The position numbers and the translations under genes are program-made. 64,000 bases of DNA from Nicotiana tabacum (Eukaryota; Streptophyta; Magnoliopsida; Solanales; Solanaceae): contig NC_134090.1 of the NCBI RefSeq assembly GCF_000715075.1, positions 48,429,792-48,493,791 on the forward strand, read 5' to 3'. The first letter of the stretch is position 1, and each line of letters begins with the position of its first letter. Under the pieces are notes generated by a model. The model had not been told where the DNA came from, did no database searches, and saw only the letters and a list, made by a program, of their open reading frames with translations. Below are positions 11,402 through 21,696 of this stretch, one piece after another.

Positions 11402-12217
11402 CCCTATTCTGATTTTCTTTTAATGCACGAAGACACTCAGAAAGAAACACACACAAAAAAAACTCTTGCTCTCATTCAAACCTTTGTGTTACTTCTGTTT
11501 ACTACATTGTCTAGCCAACTGAAAGCCAAGGCTAGTCTATTGGATTCTGCATACTTTCAACTTCCTGTTTACTATTTCTTAACTGGTATGTCTCCACTTC
11601 TGCCATCATTCAATATGCTATGTAATTAGACCTATGTGCTTCATGTTTATTACTCTTAATCAGCATGTCTACTTCTATGTAATTAGACATATGTGCTTCA
11701 TGTTTATTACTCTTAATCAGCATGCCTACTTCATGAAATTAGGCCTATATGCTTCTTGTTTTCAGCATGTCTGTTAGACCTATGTCTATTTGTTTCTCAA
11801 CTAGCAGGCTTTCTGTCCTGTTTAAGTGTTTCACCTTAACAAACTCCTGATTAATTCATGATTTCTATGCTCTCAACTTTTGCTACCTTTCTGTATGATT
11901 GTCTTATCAGTAATTTGATCCCAGCATGATGTTCTCTGATTAACATATGTCTATATGTTCACCTAGTAATAGCTAATGGATTAAGGCCATGTGAAACCTT
12001 GTTCAAATTAGTTGATACTATGTCCTGTATGTTGTTTGATTGTTGGAGTTCATGGCTAAACTCATTCTGCTAAATGTGTGTTGCTTGTGGTTTTTGTAAT
12101 CTGGTAATCTGTTTCTACGCACTTCTGAAATCCAAACTATTTTTCTCAAACAAAACTGTCTCCTATTTTCATATATTATTTTTAACTCCTACTCTTAGTT
12201 AACTAGGGTCCTGCCAC

Positions 12218-12369
12218 CCCCAATGTGAGCACTGCTTAGGTCCATGAGACTCCTCTGAACTCTGACACATTGGGGCTGGTTTCTAATCCTTTACTGCTTC
12301 TGAACATTTGTTCTCTAGTGTGAGAACTGCCTTGTTCTCGAAACCCTTGGGAACTCTGACACACTAGAG
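12218..12369 (+). other. Tandem pair of stem-loops downstream of the TATA box (solo LTR)
   Basis: First stem CCCCAATGTG (12218-12227) pairs with CACATTGGGG (12266-12275). Second stem CTCTAGTGTG (12313-12322) pairs with CACACTAGAG (12360-12369). Both are perfect over 10 bp with loops of 38 and 37 bases, and both share GTGTGAG and CTCTGACAC flanking the loop, so they look like duplicates. They would lie in the transcript. Confidence 0.65.
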
Positions 12370-12654
12370 ATTTGGGTTCTTGGCGCTTTGCCAATAGTTA
12401 CTGTGTATCTCTGAGCTTTGGAGCTGTTATGGTTTGAAGGCCTGGGTTATCCAGATGCATTTGGCCTGCTGCAAGCCTCTTATAATTATATATTTTGTAA
12501 TTTATTCATTTGCTTATGGTCTGTAATAATTATTTGTAATAAAGATGGATCAATAGTGAATTGGCAAAAACTTGGCCTAGTTTAATGTTTGTATGAGAAC
12601 GGGGTAGAAAATCTACTTTAGGTGCCTGTTTCTTTCAAATGTTTTCATTACTAT

Positions 12655-13225
12655 ATGTTAGATATCCTGCCTATAGGTTATTTACTTATTCATTTATATT
12701 CTGTTACTGCATGCAGTAGATAATATGCATATAGGTATTTGTTTCAATACATTCTGTTACTATATGCGGTAGATAACATGCCTATAGAATCAAAATAGTT
12801 ATGAATATCCCATCAAGATTCACTACTGCATTTAAATCATGCCTACAAAGTTTCAAAATCAGTTTTGCATTTTAAAAATCACGCCTATAAAGTTTAAAAT
12901 CACTTCTGTGTTCAGATACCATATCTATAGGAAATTTTAGAAAATAGATACCATGTCTATAGGAAATTTCAGAATCATTTTTGCATTTAGACACCATGTC
13001 TATAGAAAATTTGAGAATCAATTTTGCATTCAGATACCATATCTATAGGAAATTTCAAAAGATAGATACCATGTCTATAAGAAATTTGAGAATCATTTTT
13101 GCATTTAGACACCATGTCAATAGGAAACTTCAGAATCATTTCTGCATTTAGATACCATGCCTATAAGGTCTTAAGATCAGTTCTTCTACACTTAGATATC
13201 ATGCCCGTAGGGTCTAAAAGATAAA
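12655..13225 (+). repeat. Tandem CTATAGG-type repeats in the solo LTR
   Basis: Roughly 40-60-bp units, each with a core such as CCATGTCTATAGGAAATTT followed by a variant of TCATTTTTGCATTTAGA, recur about ten times with drift. The same array in other orientation and sequence variants occurs in all other Ogre LTRs of the window. Confidence 0.75.
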
Positions 13226-14185
13226 ATCAACCTGCTAAAACCAGTAACTATTTACAGCTCAGATACCCGATTTATTAAATTCTGTTCGACTATCACTTTG
13301 GTAATCTTGTAGGTTAATTGGATTCTGGGTTTAAAATTTCTATTTTCCTGCTACTTGAAACCTGCCCAGATTCAGGAAGTAATAAAATCAGTAGGCAAAC
13401 TGATTAGGTATTCATTGCCTCGCCTTAATGAAATTGCTTCATATTTTGTGCTCATCTAGATATCCTTCTGTAGGACTTTAAATCGTTTAAAACTATTTGT
13501 TTGAGGCGTGCAATTGTTTGCTTATTTGTGGAGGTAAATATGATCCCCTTACTTGCATCTTTATATGATAGTCCTATTTGACTTTTTTGTCGCTTAGTTT
13601 TCTCCTTTTAAAACAACATAAGTGAGTCTAGAACTTTCTTAAATAGAGGTCCTAAACACCTCCAGGGCCACAACCAAGGGACGGGTAATGCACGCATAAG
13701 GCACGTACTGGATGCTATTAGAATGCTTAGGTAACAATAATTAAGGGGAGGGTAATCAGGTAGTGAAGGATATGATGACATGTGCGCTAATGCTACGCGT
13801 AACACCTCTATTTGAGGAAAGTTTACCGAGTATTGCACAGAAGTGATCCTATAGGCTAATAAACCTAGGACCCCCTTTATTCCCGTTTAAATAATCTCTA
13901 TTTGTTTAAATTGCTTATGACTAATTCACTTAAATTGAGTTTGGTCGGGACCCACCGTTGTGGACCTCGAGGGGTGCCTAACACCTTCCCCACAAGGTAA
14001 TTTCGAGCCCTTACCCAATCTCTAGTAATGTAAACTAGTACATGAGTTATTTGTTCTAGGTTCCTTTACGCACCTTAATCCGTTAGGTGGCGACTCTTCA
14101 ATTCTCATACCCAATTCCTAAAAGGAAAGGAGTTGTCCCAAAAATGTCGAAACCCGGACTCCACGAGGAAAAACGAGGCGCGACA

Positions 14186-14190
14186 CACCC
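14186..14190. repeat. Target-site duplication CACCC of the solo LTR
   Basis: CACCC at 9724-9728 and 14186-14190 flank the solo LTR. The uninterrupted LTR sequence at about 62058-62066 (ACACCCCTT) has one copy, as expected. Confidence 0.88.
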
Positions 14191-14879
14191 CTCAAGGTCC
14201 ACTATGGTAGGTCCCGGCCAAACTCAATTTAAGAGAATTAGTCTTATAAGCATATAAACAAACAGATATTACTTTAAAACGAGGAGTAAAAAGGGGTCCT
14301 AGGTTATTTAGCCTATAGGATCACTTCTGTGCAATACTTGGTAATCGTCCCCAAGTTGGGGTGCTACACATAGCATTAACGCACAGGTCATCATTTCCTT
14401 TTACTACCCAATTACCCTCCCCTTTTTGATTATTACCTAAGCATTCTAATAACATCTAGTATGTACCCTATGCGTGCACTACCCGTCCCTTACCTCTGGC
14501 CCTGGAAGTGTTTAGGACCTTTATTTAAGGCGGTTCTAGACTCACCTATGTTGTTTAAAAGGAGAAAACTAAGCAGCAGACAAAAGTTAAATAGGATTAT
14601 CACATAAGGAAGCAATTAAGTGGGCTCATGTTAACCTCCACAAATAGACAAACAAATGCACGCTGTTCAAATAAATAATTTTAGGATCCTATAGGTAGGA
14701 TATCTAGTGAGCATAAACAGAATATACAATAGTTTTATTGAAGCGAGCATATGAGTACCTATCAGTTTGCCTACTGATTCTGTTAACACTCTGAATCCGG
14801 GCATATATCAAACAAGCAATCACAATTTTAGACCTAGAATTTTAGTTAACCTACAGGCTTGCCTAAGTGATCGTTGGGC

Positions 14880-15290
14880 ATAACCCTATAGACATGGCAT
14901 CTCAGCCATAAATCAACTACTAATTTTTTTAACAGGCAGATTTTATCTTTAAATCCTATAGGCATGCTTTCTAAATGCAGAAACTGATTTTAAAACCCTA
15001 TGGGCATGATATCTAAATGCAGAAACTGATTTTTGAAATCCTATAAGCATGATATCTAAATGCAGGAACTGATTTTGAAAACCTTATGGGCATGATATCC
15101 AAATGCAGAAACTGATTTTGAAAACCTTATGGGCATGATATCTAAATGCAGAAGCTGATTTTTGAAATCCTATAGGCATGATATCTAAATGCAGGAACTG
15201 ATTTTGTAATCCTATAAGCATGGTTTCTAAATGCATAAACTGATTTTTTAGACCTTTTAGGCATGATTTCTATTAATCACAGGTGTTCAA
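14880..15290 (-). repeat. CCTATAGGCATGATATCTA repeats in the A 3' LTR
   Basis: About eight units of roughly 43-45 bp, each with CCTATAGGCATGATATCTA-like and AATGCAGAAACTGATTTTG-like halves. The 5' LTR copy of this array (62755-63030) has fewer units, so copy number has changed since insertion. Confidence 0.8.
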
Positions 15291-15726
15291 AATTCTTAAG
15301 CACATCGCCAGGAAAATTGGTTAATCAAATGGACAGAACCCTATGGACATGGTCACTAGTGCATGCTGAGTTGAAAATACATGTAGATCATATAAGCAGG
15401 ATTTCTAAGAGGCAAAGTATGAAAATTTTAGCATAATGAGATAAACCATATAACATGGTTTCTAATGCATATAAATATCATCGCAATCACCTATGAGCAT
15501 GGTTTCTACCCGAACCCTAACAAAGATATAAAAGTCCCTTCCTAGTTTTTTACTATGTACCCCCATATCCGTTTTACAAAGATTGTTATTATAGGCCAAT
15601 ACAAATGAATTACATAATGAAAATTACTATACTATAGGGAGTCTTGGCAGGCCCAAAATCAACCTGGAAGTCAGGACTTCAATCAGATCTGGAGCACACC
15701 AATATTCCATATTACACCAAATGAGC

Positions 15727-15785
15727 TTCTGGTGTGTCAAAGTTCTCAAGGGCCTCAGGGACCCCGTGCAATGCTCACACCAGAA
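15727..15785 (-). other. Stem-loop in the A 3' LTR
   Basis: TTCTGGTGTG (15727-15736) pairs perfectly with CACACCAGAA (15776-15785) around a 39-base loop. The identical stem is in the A 5' LTR at 63469-63478 and 63518-63527. It corresponds to the second stem-loop of the solo LTR but with two paired substitutions. Confidence 0.65.
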
Positions 15786-16841
15786 CTTTTTCAAAGAAAT
15801 AATTTTTGTAAACAAGTTTGGAAAAGCCAGCCCCAGCGTGTCAAAGTTCGAAGGAGTCTCATGGACTCTTAGGCAGTGCTCACACTAGAGGGGCGAGACC
15901 CTAGATATCTAAGAGTAGGAGTTGAAAATAGTATATAAAAGTAGGAGGTAGTTTTAGGAAAAAATAGTTTGGATTTTTAGAAGTGAATAGAAACAGGTCA
16001 CAAGATCAAAAACTACAAACAGAACCACATTTAACAGATTGAGTCCAGACATGAATTCTAGTAGTTACAATCACCAGAAACACTGGAATCATAGACAAAA
16101 CAGAGTCAAAATGAAATCAAACAAGGCTTCACATGGTTGGAATTGACTTAGTCCATTAACTATTACTAGGTGAACATATAGACATGTATTAAACAAAGAA
16201 ATGTGCTGAAATCAAAATGACTAATCAAACTACCATACAGAACAGGGTGGGGCAGTGGGAATTATACATGCTAGTTTCAGAATGAGTAAACCATTATCAT
16301 GGGCAAAACATGGACATGCTATCATATAGAACAGGATAGGACTTAAGTCATGCTGGTTAAGAGAAACATAGGGTAGAACAGAAGCATGTTGGAACACTAA
16401 CCACATAGCCACATGGGACAAATAGGTAACAAGACTAAAGCATACTAGTTAAAATAAACAAGAAGTAATAATAAACATGCACATATTGAAGTTTAGAGTG
16501 AACTAATCATGCAAGTCATAGAGAATAGGAACTGAAGCATTGTAGTTGAGAAAGAGATGGCTAGGAGACAAGTATCAAAGCAAAAGTATACTAAGACACG
16601 TAGCACATAGAAGAGATTATGATAACAGAAATAGGGGCATACCAGCTAAGAGATAGCAAACAGGAGGGTGAAGGCAAGTTGAATCCAATAGTCTAGCCTT
16701 GGCTTTTAGCCGGCTAGACAGTGCAGCAAACACAAGTAACAGAAAGAATTAAAATGGAGAGTGTGAGTGAATAAGAGTTTTTGTGTGTGTTTCTGCATCT
16801 TTCTGAGTGTGTTCGTATGTTTGAAAGTAACCAGAATGGGG

Positions 16842-16849
16842 TTTATATA
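16842..16849 (-). promoter_or_regulatory. TATA box of the Ogre A 3' LTR
   Basis: TATATAAA on the minus strand, preceded by C and followed by CCCC, at the position conserved with the solo LTR and element B. Confidence 0.6.
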
Positions 16850-17916
16850 GAACTTAGCAGAGTAAAGCAAATAAGGCAAAGAATAATAGAGTTCACAAGT
16901 AAGGTATACAAATAAAATCAGCCCGTTGATTGGGGCTGCTAAACTCAATCAATTAACACAGAAGAATCTGGGAAAGACCCCATAAAATAGGGAAAATCAA
17001 TTAACAGCCCAGATTGGGGTTTAAATAAGGCAAGAAATAAGTCATAGGACATTTATAAGTCGGTTTGAATGACTCAAAACCTAGAAATCAGGATAATAAA
17101 GTAATTAAGGCAAGTAGTACTAATTAGGAGTCACAAATAAGGAAAATAGGCAAAAAAACCCCCAGAAAGTAGCAGAATAATATAATTTCGAACCCTAAAT
17201 AGTCAAATAACATCAATTAATCTCTGCTAATTAACAAACAAGGAATACCAGGCAAATACCAAAACAACTAATGAAGTAGTCAGAAACCCTAGGGTTTAGA
17301 ACATAGACAGTCAAGCAAACTAAGAGTAACAGAATCAAACACTCAAACTTCTTTGGAAAAGTTTTGCAGAAACGCAAAGAAGTGAAACCCTAGTTTTAGA
17401 GAAACATTAAAATTGATTAGTAATAAGGAAAAACATAAGGTTTTTTAAAGAAAACAACAGATAAACTTAAAATCATTTCAGATCTACAAGGATCTGAATA
17501 GACTCAAGTAGAGAGAGATGAGGGTTTTGAAGAATGGAATGAGGTGAGAAAAATCCAGTTAAGAATCAGAGTTCAAGCCATAAACATAAAGATAACAATA
17601 CTCAGAAACATAGCGATGAACACGAGGCAGATTCATCAAAAAAAATGAAGATCCTAGGTCAACTCTGAGTTGAATCTCTTTGAGATTCCTTCAAACTACG
17701 AAGAAATCGAACAACTAGTGAAGGTAAGAGGCTAGCTGGGGCCTAAAATCAAAGGGAAACCCCATGGAACGGAAGGTTTTCCGGTGACGGCGGCTAGGGT
17801 TAGGGGAGAGTCTGAGAGAGAAGAGAGGAGGGAAGGGATTTGGGGGCGGCGGAATTAGAGAAGTGACTAGGGTTAGGGGTAGTTGGTGTTAATTAAAAAA
17901 GGTAATTATCCTAGAC

Positions 17917-17938
17917 CGTTGATCTTATGAGATCAACG
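17917..17938. promoter_or_regulatory. U3 palindrome of the A 3' LTR
   Basis: CGTTGATCT, a 4-base centre, then AGATCAACG. It is shared by all Ogre LTRs seen here and lies about 1.07 kb upstream of the TATA box. Confidence 0.6.
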
Positions 17939-18497
17939 ACCAGGATTTGATCTAAGGGGGGTTAGGCGGGTTAGGAATTGGGTTGGGGTATTTGGGCTAG
18001 GTAGTTTTGAGCTAGGTCTGAAATTAAACAAAATTAAAAAGGCTATTTGTTAAGTACCCGATTAATTGATAAAATAATTTGTAAAAATAGTTAATTAAAT
18101 GATAAAAATGATTTTTATACATGAAAATGATTTAAAATAATTACTTAATATTATAAAAATACAAAAGGTTATTTTCTTATGAAATAAGTTAATTATGCAC
18201 ACATGGGCCATTATTGCAAAGTTATTGCAATTATAACCCTAACATGTACATATGGCTATTCATGGAATAATTAAAGCTTAGTATAAATATAAATGATAAA
18301 ATTAAGTAAGAAAATTATCATAAAGCCACTTGTGATGCAATTAGTAATTATTTGTATAATAAAATGCTAGAATAATTAACTAAAATACTTTTAAAATTAC
18401 AAAATATTATGAAAAAACACCGGTTGATGCTCATGCCCAATTTTGAAAATATATATGCATTTCTAAAAATATATGAGGGAAAAATTTGATATCAACA

Positions 18498-18517
18498 GCT
18501 GCCCCTCTTTACCCGGG
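18498..18517 (-). other. Polypurine tract of Ogre A
   Basis: On the minus strand this reads GGGTAAAGAGGGGCAGC directly before the TGTTGAT start of the 3' LTR. Element B has the near-identical tract at 34787-34806. Confidence 0.8.
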
Positions 18518-19404
18518 AAGGATGAAAGAGTTTTCAGGTAAAGAAATAATAACTATTTTGACCGAATGGGATGTTTTGAAAAAAAAATAGAGGTTGCACC
18601 CTGGTCTCTAAGCTGCCTACATATCCCTGGTTTTATAGTAATTAGGCCATGTGTAGTTCTGGACCAAACGGTGAATGAGGCCGATCGATTTGTTATAGGA
18701 ATGGTAGAAAGTTTCAGAAAAGGTTCTTTTGTTAGGGGTAGTATCGGATGGGTTTGTGCTGAGTTATGAATATGAGTCGGAATTGTAACGGATGTATCAT
18801 AGGGCAGATATCTGAACGATCACAGAGTAAAGACGGGTGATTAATGGGAATCGGTTAATTGGTAGAGTGTAAGTGGTACAAGCGAAAACCGGAGCGAAGG
18901 TTGCTCCTATTTGAAGAACGGTTACCGCCTAGATTTCCTACAAAACTTGAAATACGATGCATGCAAGTATATAGATTATTGCAAGAATTTAAAAATGATG
19001 CAAATTCCCTTTGGACCATGAAGGTTATCTTTGGAGACCATGACGTCCCGGGCCATGAATCATGAGATAAAAGATTCAAAGGCCATGAAATGATGTTCTC
19101 AGGCCATGAAAATGGTGCCTCTGAACCATGACGTCTTTGAATAATGACGTGTAGTATTGAGGGATCCTCAGTCCATGACATGGTGTCTTCAGGCTATGAG
19201 GATGATGCCTTCGGACTATGATGTCTTTGGATAAATTGGCTATCCATCAGCCCATGAAATGTAGAGACGTGATATCAAAGGAGACAACAAGAAAGCTTAG
19301 TCTTGCACAGAGTTTTGGGGTAGAGCTTAGCCCCGAGAGAAGAAGATAATGCAAGGTTTAGAACATGGAAATAATTATGCAGAGGGATACAAAGCTTAAT
19401 CTCA
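18518..19404 (-). other. Ogre A 3' UTR with CCATGA-type degenerate repeats
   Basis: No coding region. The segment is alignable with 34807-35550 in element B. Between about 19010 and 19240 a unit like GACCATGACGTC or AGGCCATGAAATG recurs every 25-40 bases, both here and at about 35165-35410 in B. The stretch grades into the regular tandem array. Confidence 0.65.
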
Positions 19405-20092
19405 TGAGAAGGCAGCGCTTAGCCTTATGCAAATATGGAGGCAGGGCTTAGCCTCATACAAGACTTGAGACAAGGCATAGTCTCATGCAAAGAGAAGGCA
19501 ATGCTTAGCCTTATGCAAATAGGGAGGCAAGTCTTAGCCTCATGCAAGATTTGAGATAGGGATTAGTCTCATGCAAAGAGAAGGCAATGCTTAGCCTTAT
19601 GCAAATACGGAGGCAGGGCTTAGCCTCATGCAAGACTTGAGACAAGGCTTAGTCTCATGCAAAGAGAAGGCAGTACTTAGCCTTATACAAATAAGGAGGC
19701 AGGGCTTAGTCTCATGCAAAGAGAAGGCAATGCTAAACCTTACGCAAATACGGAGGCAAGGCTTAGCCTTATGCAAGATTTGAGACAGGGCATAGTCTCA
19801 TGCAAAGAGAAGGCAATGCTTAGCCTTGTGCAAATGTGGAGGCAGGGCTTAGCCTCATGCAAGACTTAAGACAGGGCTTAGTCTCATGCAAAGAGAAGGC
19901 AATCCTTAGCCTTATGCAAATATAGAGGCAGGGCTTAGCCTCATGCAAGATTTGAGACAGGGCTTAGTCTCATGCAAAGAGAAGGCAATGCTTAGCATTA
20001 TGCAAATATGGAGGCAGGGCTTAGCCTCATGCAATACTTGAGATAGGGCTTAGTCTCATGCAGAGAGAAGTCAATGCTTAGCCTTATGCAGT
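19405..20092 (-). repeat. 3' UTR tandem array of Ogre A: 86-bp higher-order unit of three 29-bp monomers
   Basis: Three monomer types alternate: AAGGCAATGCTTAGCCTT, GAGGCAGGGCTTAGCCTC and GAGACAGGGCTTAGTCTC, each followed by ATGCAAA or ATGCAAGA linkers. The AGCCTTATGC motif recurs every 86 bases (about 19421, 19507, 19593, 19679), with one shortened unit of 57 bases. Element B has the same monomer as a simple 29-bp array. Tandem repeats in the 3' UTR are known for Ogre/Tat elements. Confidence 0.88.
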
Positions 20093-20480
20093 GAACAAAC
20101 AGTAGATAGGAGTAGAATATTTCTTAGCTGGAGATATACTTGCGTCTGATGGCCTGATTGTTAGTGATTTTGATACATGTATATTTGCGGATACTCCTGT
20201 TATGTTCATTGTGCCTGCATCCAAAGAAAAATCATGAGTTTTGTAAGGGAGGGAGGTTGGTTCGTGCCTTTGTCTACTTGCTTTGCTTTTCTTTGCTCTG
20301 GAGGCCCTATTCGAGTCGTCCTAGGTAATACCTAACTACCATAGATATAATGTTTTCAGAAAATATGCACTTGTTTGGTGAAATAGAGTTAATTTAGAAA
20401 CATAATGGTATGTAATATCAAGTAAATTATATGAACTAATGACTGTAACACTTTTAGAGACATTGCGTCTCTTTTGTGTT

Positions 20481-20692
20481 AGAATTTTGAGGGTCCTCCT
20501 CAAAATTCTGCCCCAATTTGGTGAGTGGTCCTTCAGTCGTTCTGCGTGCAACGAAGTTTGTTTGATTTGCACCGGAATTTTGAGAATCCTTCTCAAAATT
20601 CTACCCCAGCTACTTAACCAATTTCTGACTGTCTTGCATATGATGGCGTCGGCTGGACTTGATCCAGAATTTTGAGGGTCCTCAAAATTCTG
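20481..20692 (-). other. Three hairpins downstream of pol (Ogre A)
   Basis: Perfect stems at 20481-20509 (AGAATTTTGAGG with CCTCAAAATTCT, 5-base loop), 20575-20601 (GAATTTTGAGA with TCTCAAAATTC, 5-base loop) and 20667-20692 (AGAATTTTGAGG again, 2-base loop). They are about 90 bases apart and are kept at the same positions in element B (36512-36719). Between them are single-copy sequences. Confidence 0.75.
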
Positions 20693-20829
20693 CCCAATTA
20701 CTAGTTCTGAGGGAAATGAAGATTTTATTAGGATATGACCGAACCTGCAGGGTTGCCTATGTATCCCCTCTTAAATGGGAATCAGATCAAGCGTAGTTCA
20801 GTTACATCAGATGAATGAATGCAAACAAT

Positions 20830-21696
20830 CTAAGCATAGTATCTCTTGCCTGCATCTGAATTGATAGGTTTTGGCCAAACTTTTTCGTCCATTTCTACAA
20901 GTATGAGTGCTCCTCCTGTTAGCACCTGGTGAACTATGTAAGGACCTTGCCAGTTGGGTAAAAAATTTTCTTTGGCTTTATTCTGATGCGGGAAGATCCG
21001 CTTCAGTACCAGCTGCCCCGATGCAAATTGTCTTGGTCTGACACTTTTGTTGAAAGCTCTGGACATTCTGTTCTGATAAAGCTGACTGTGACATACTGAG
21101 TTCATTCTTTTTCCGTCTATGAGGTCTAGTTTCTCATAGCGGCTCCTTATCTATTCTGCATCAATGAGTTCGGCTTCCTGTGTGATCCTTAAAGAAGGAA
21201 TTTCTACCTCGGCTGGAATGACAGCTTCGGTACCATAAACCAGTAAATAGGGAGTTGCCCCAGTTGATGTGCGGACCGTAGTGCGGTATCCCAATAGGGC
21301 ATAAGGTAACTTCTCGTGCCATTGTTTGTGATTTTCTACCATCTTTCTCAGTATCTTCTTGATGTTCTTATTGGCAGCTTCCACGACTCCATTCATTTGA
21401 GGCATGTATGTTATAGAGTTCTTGTGCTTTATTTTGAAGGTTTCACACATGGCTTTCATCAGGTCATTGCTGAGGTTGGCGGCATTATCAGTGATAATGG
21501 ACTCGGGAACCCCAAATCGGCAAACAATACGATCCTTGACAAAATCTGCGACGACTTTCTTGGTTACAGCTTTGTAAGATACAGCCTCTACCCATTTTGT
21601 GAAATAGTCAATAGCCACTAAATTGAACTGGTGCCCGTTAGAAGCGATAGGCTCGATTGGACCAATGACATCTATTCCCATGCAACAAAAGGCCAA
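20830..21696 (-). pseudogene. Ogre A integrase catalytic core and C-terminal domain
   Basis: Integrase inserts the cDNA into the host chromosome. The core (21151-21696) shows the DDE residues: Asp in GIDVIGP, Asp in IITDNAANL and Glu in VVEAANKN. The C-terminal GPY/F-type domain (20830-21105) has NWQGPYIVHQV and ends at the conserved KRYYA stop. A stop (near 21148) separates the two parts, and the join to the zinc finger upstream near 21690 is frameshifted compared with element B, where WPFAAWGMDVIGP is continuous. The catalytic residues survive but the protein is broken. Confidence 0.85.

Larger units (their letters stand above)
9729..14185 (+). mobile_element. Solo Ogre-family LTR, inverted, inside the A 3' LTR
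   Basis: 4457 bp starting TGTTGATACCC and ending GGCGCGACA, flanked by CACCC on both sides (9724-9728 and 14186-14190). It is related to, but divergent from, the surrounding LTR and lies in the opposite orientation. It has the same internal landmarks in order: U3 palindrome (10320-10340), TATA box (11394), stem-loop pair (12218-12369), CTATAGG repeat array (12655-13225) and the terminal U5 block. No PBS, PPT or coding sequence adjoins it, so it is a solo LTR, probably left by recombination between the LTRs of a full element. Short open frames in it (for example at 10315-10530 and 11390-11629) have no recognisable product. Confidence 0.88.
14191..18497 (-). repeat. Ogre A 3' LTR, second segment (rest of the LTR)
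   Basis: This continues the LTR interrupted at 9728 and ends at ATCAACA (18491-18497) next to the polypurine tract. It matches the A 5' LTR segment 62066-64000 closely. It contains the repeat array, stem-loop, TATA box and U3 palindrome in minus orientation. No genes are seen; open frames such as 16230-16421 are chance. Confidence 0.9.

Noticed and set aside
10315..11629. Several short plus-strand open frames that could be small genes
   Set aside because: They lie inside the solo LTR around its U3 palindrome and TATA box; related LTRs do not conserve them.
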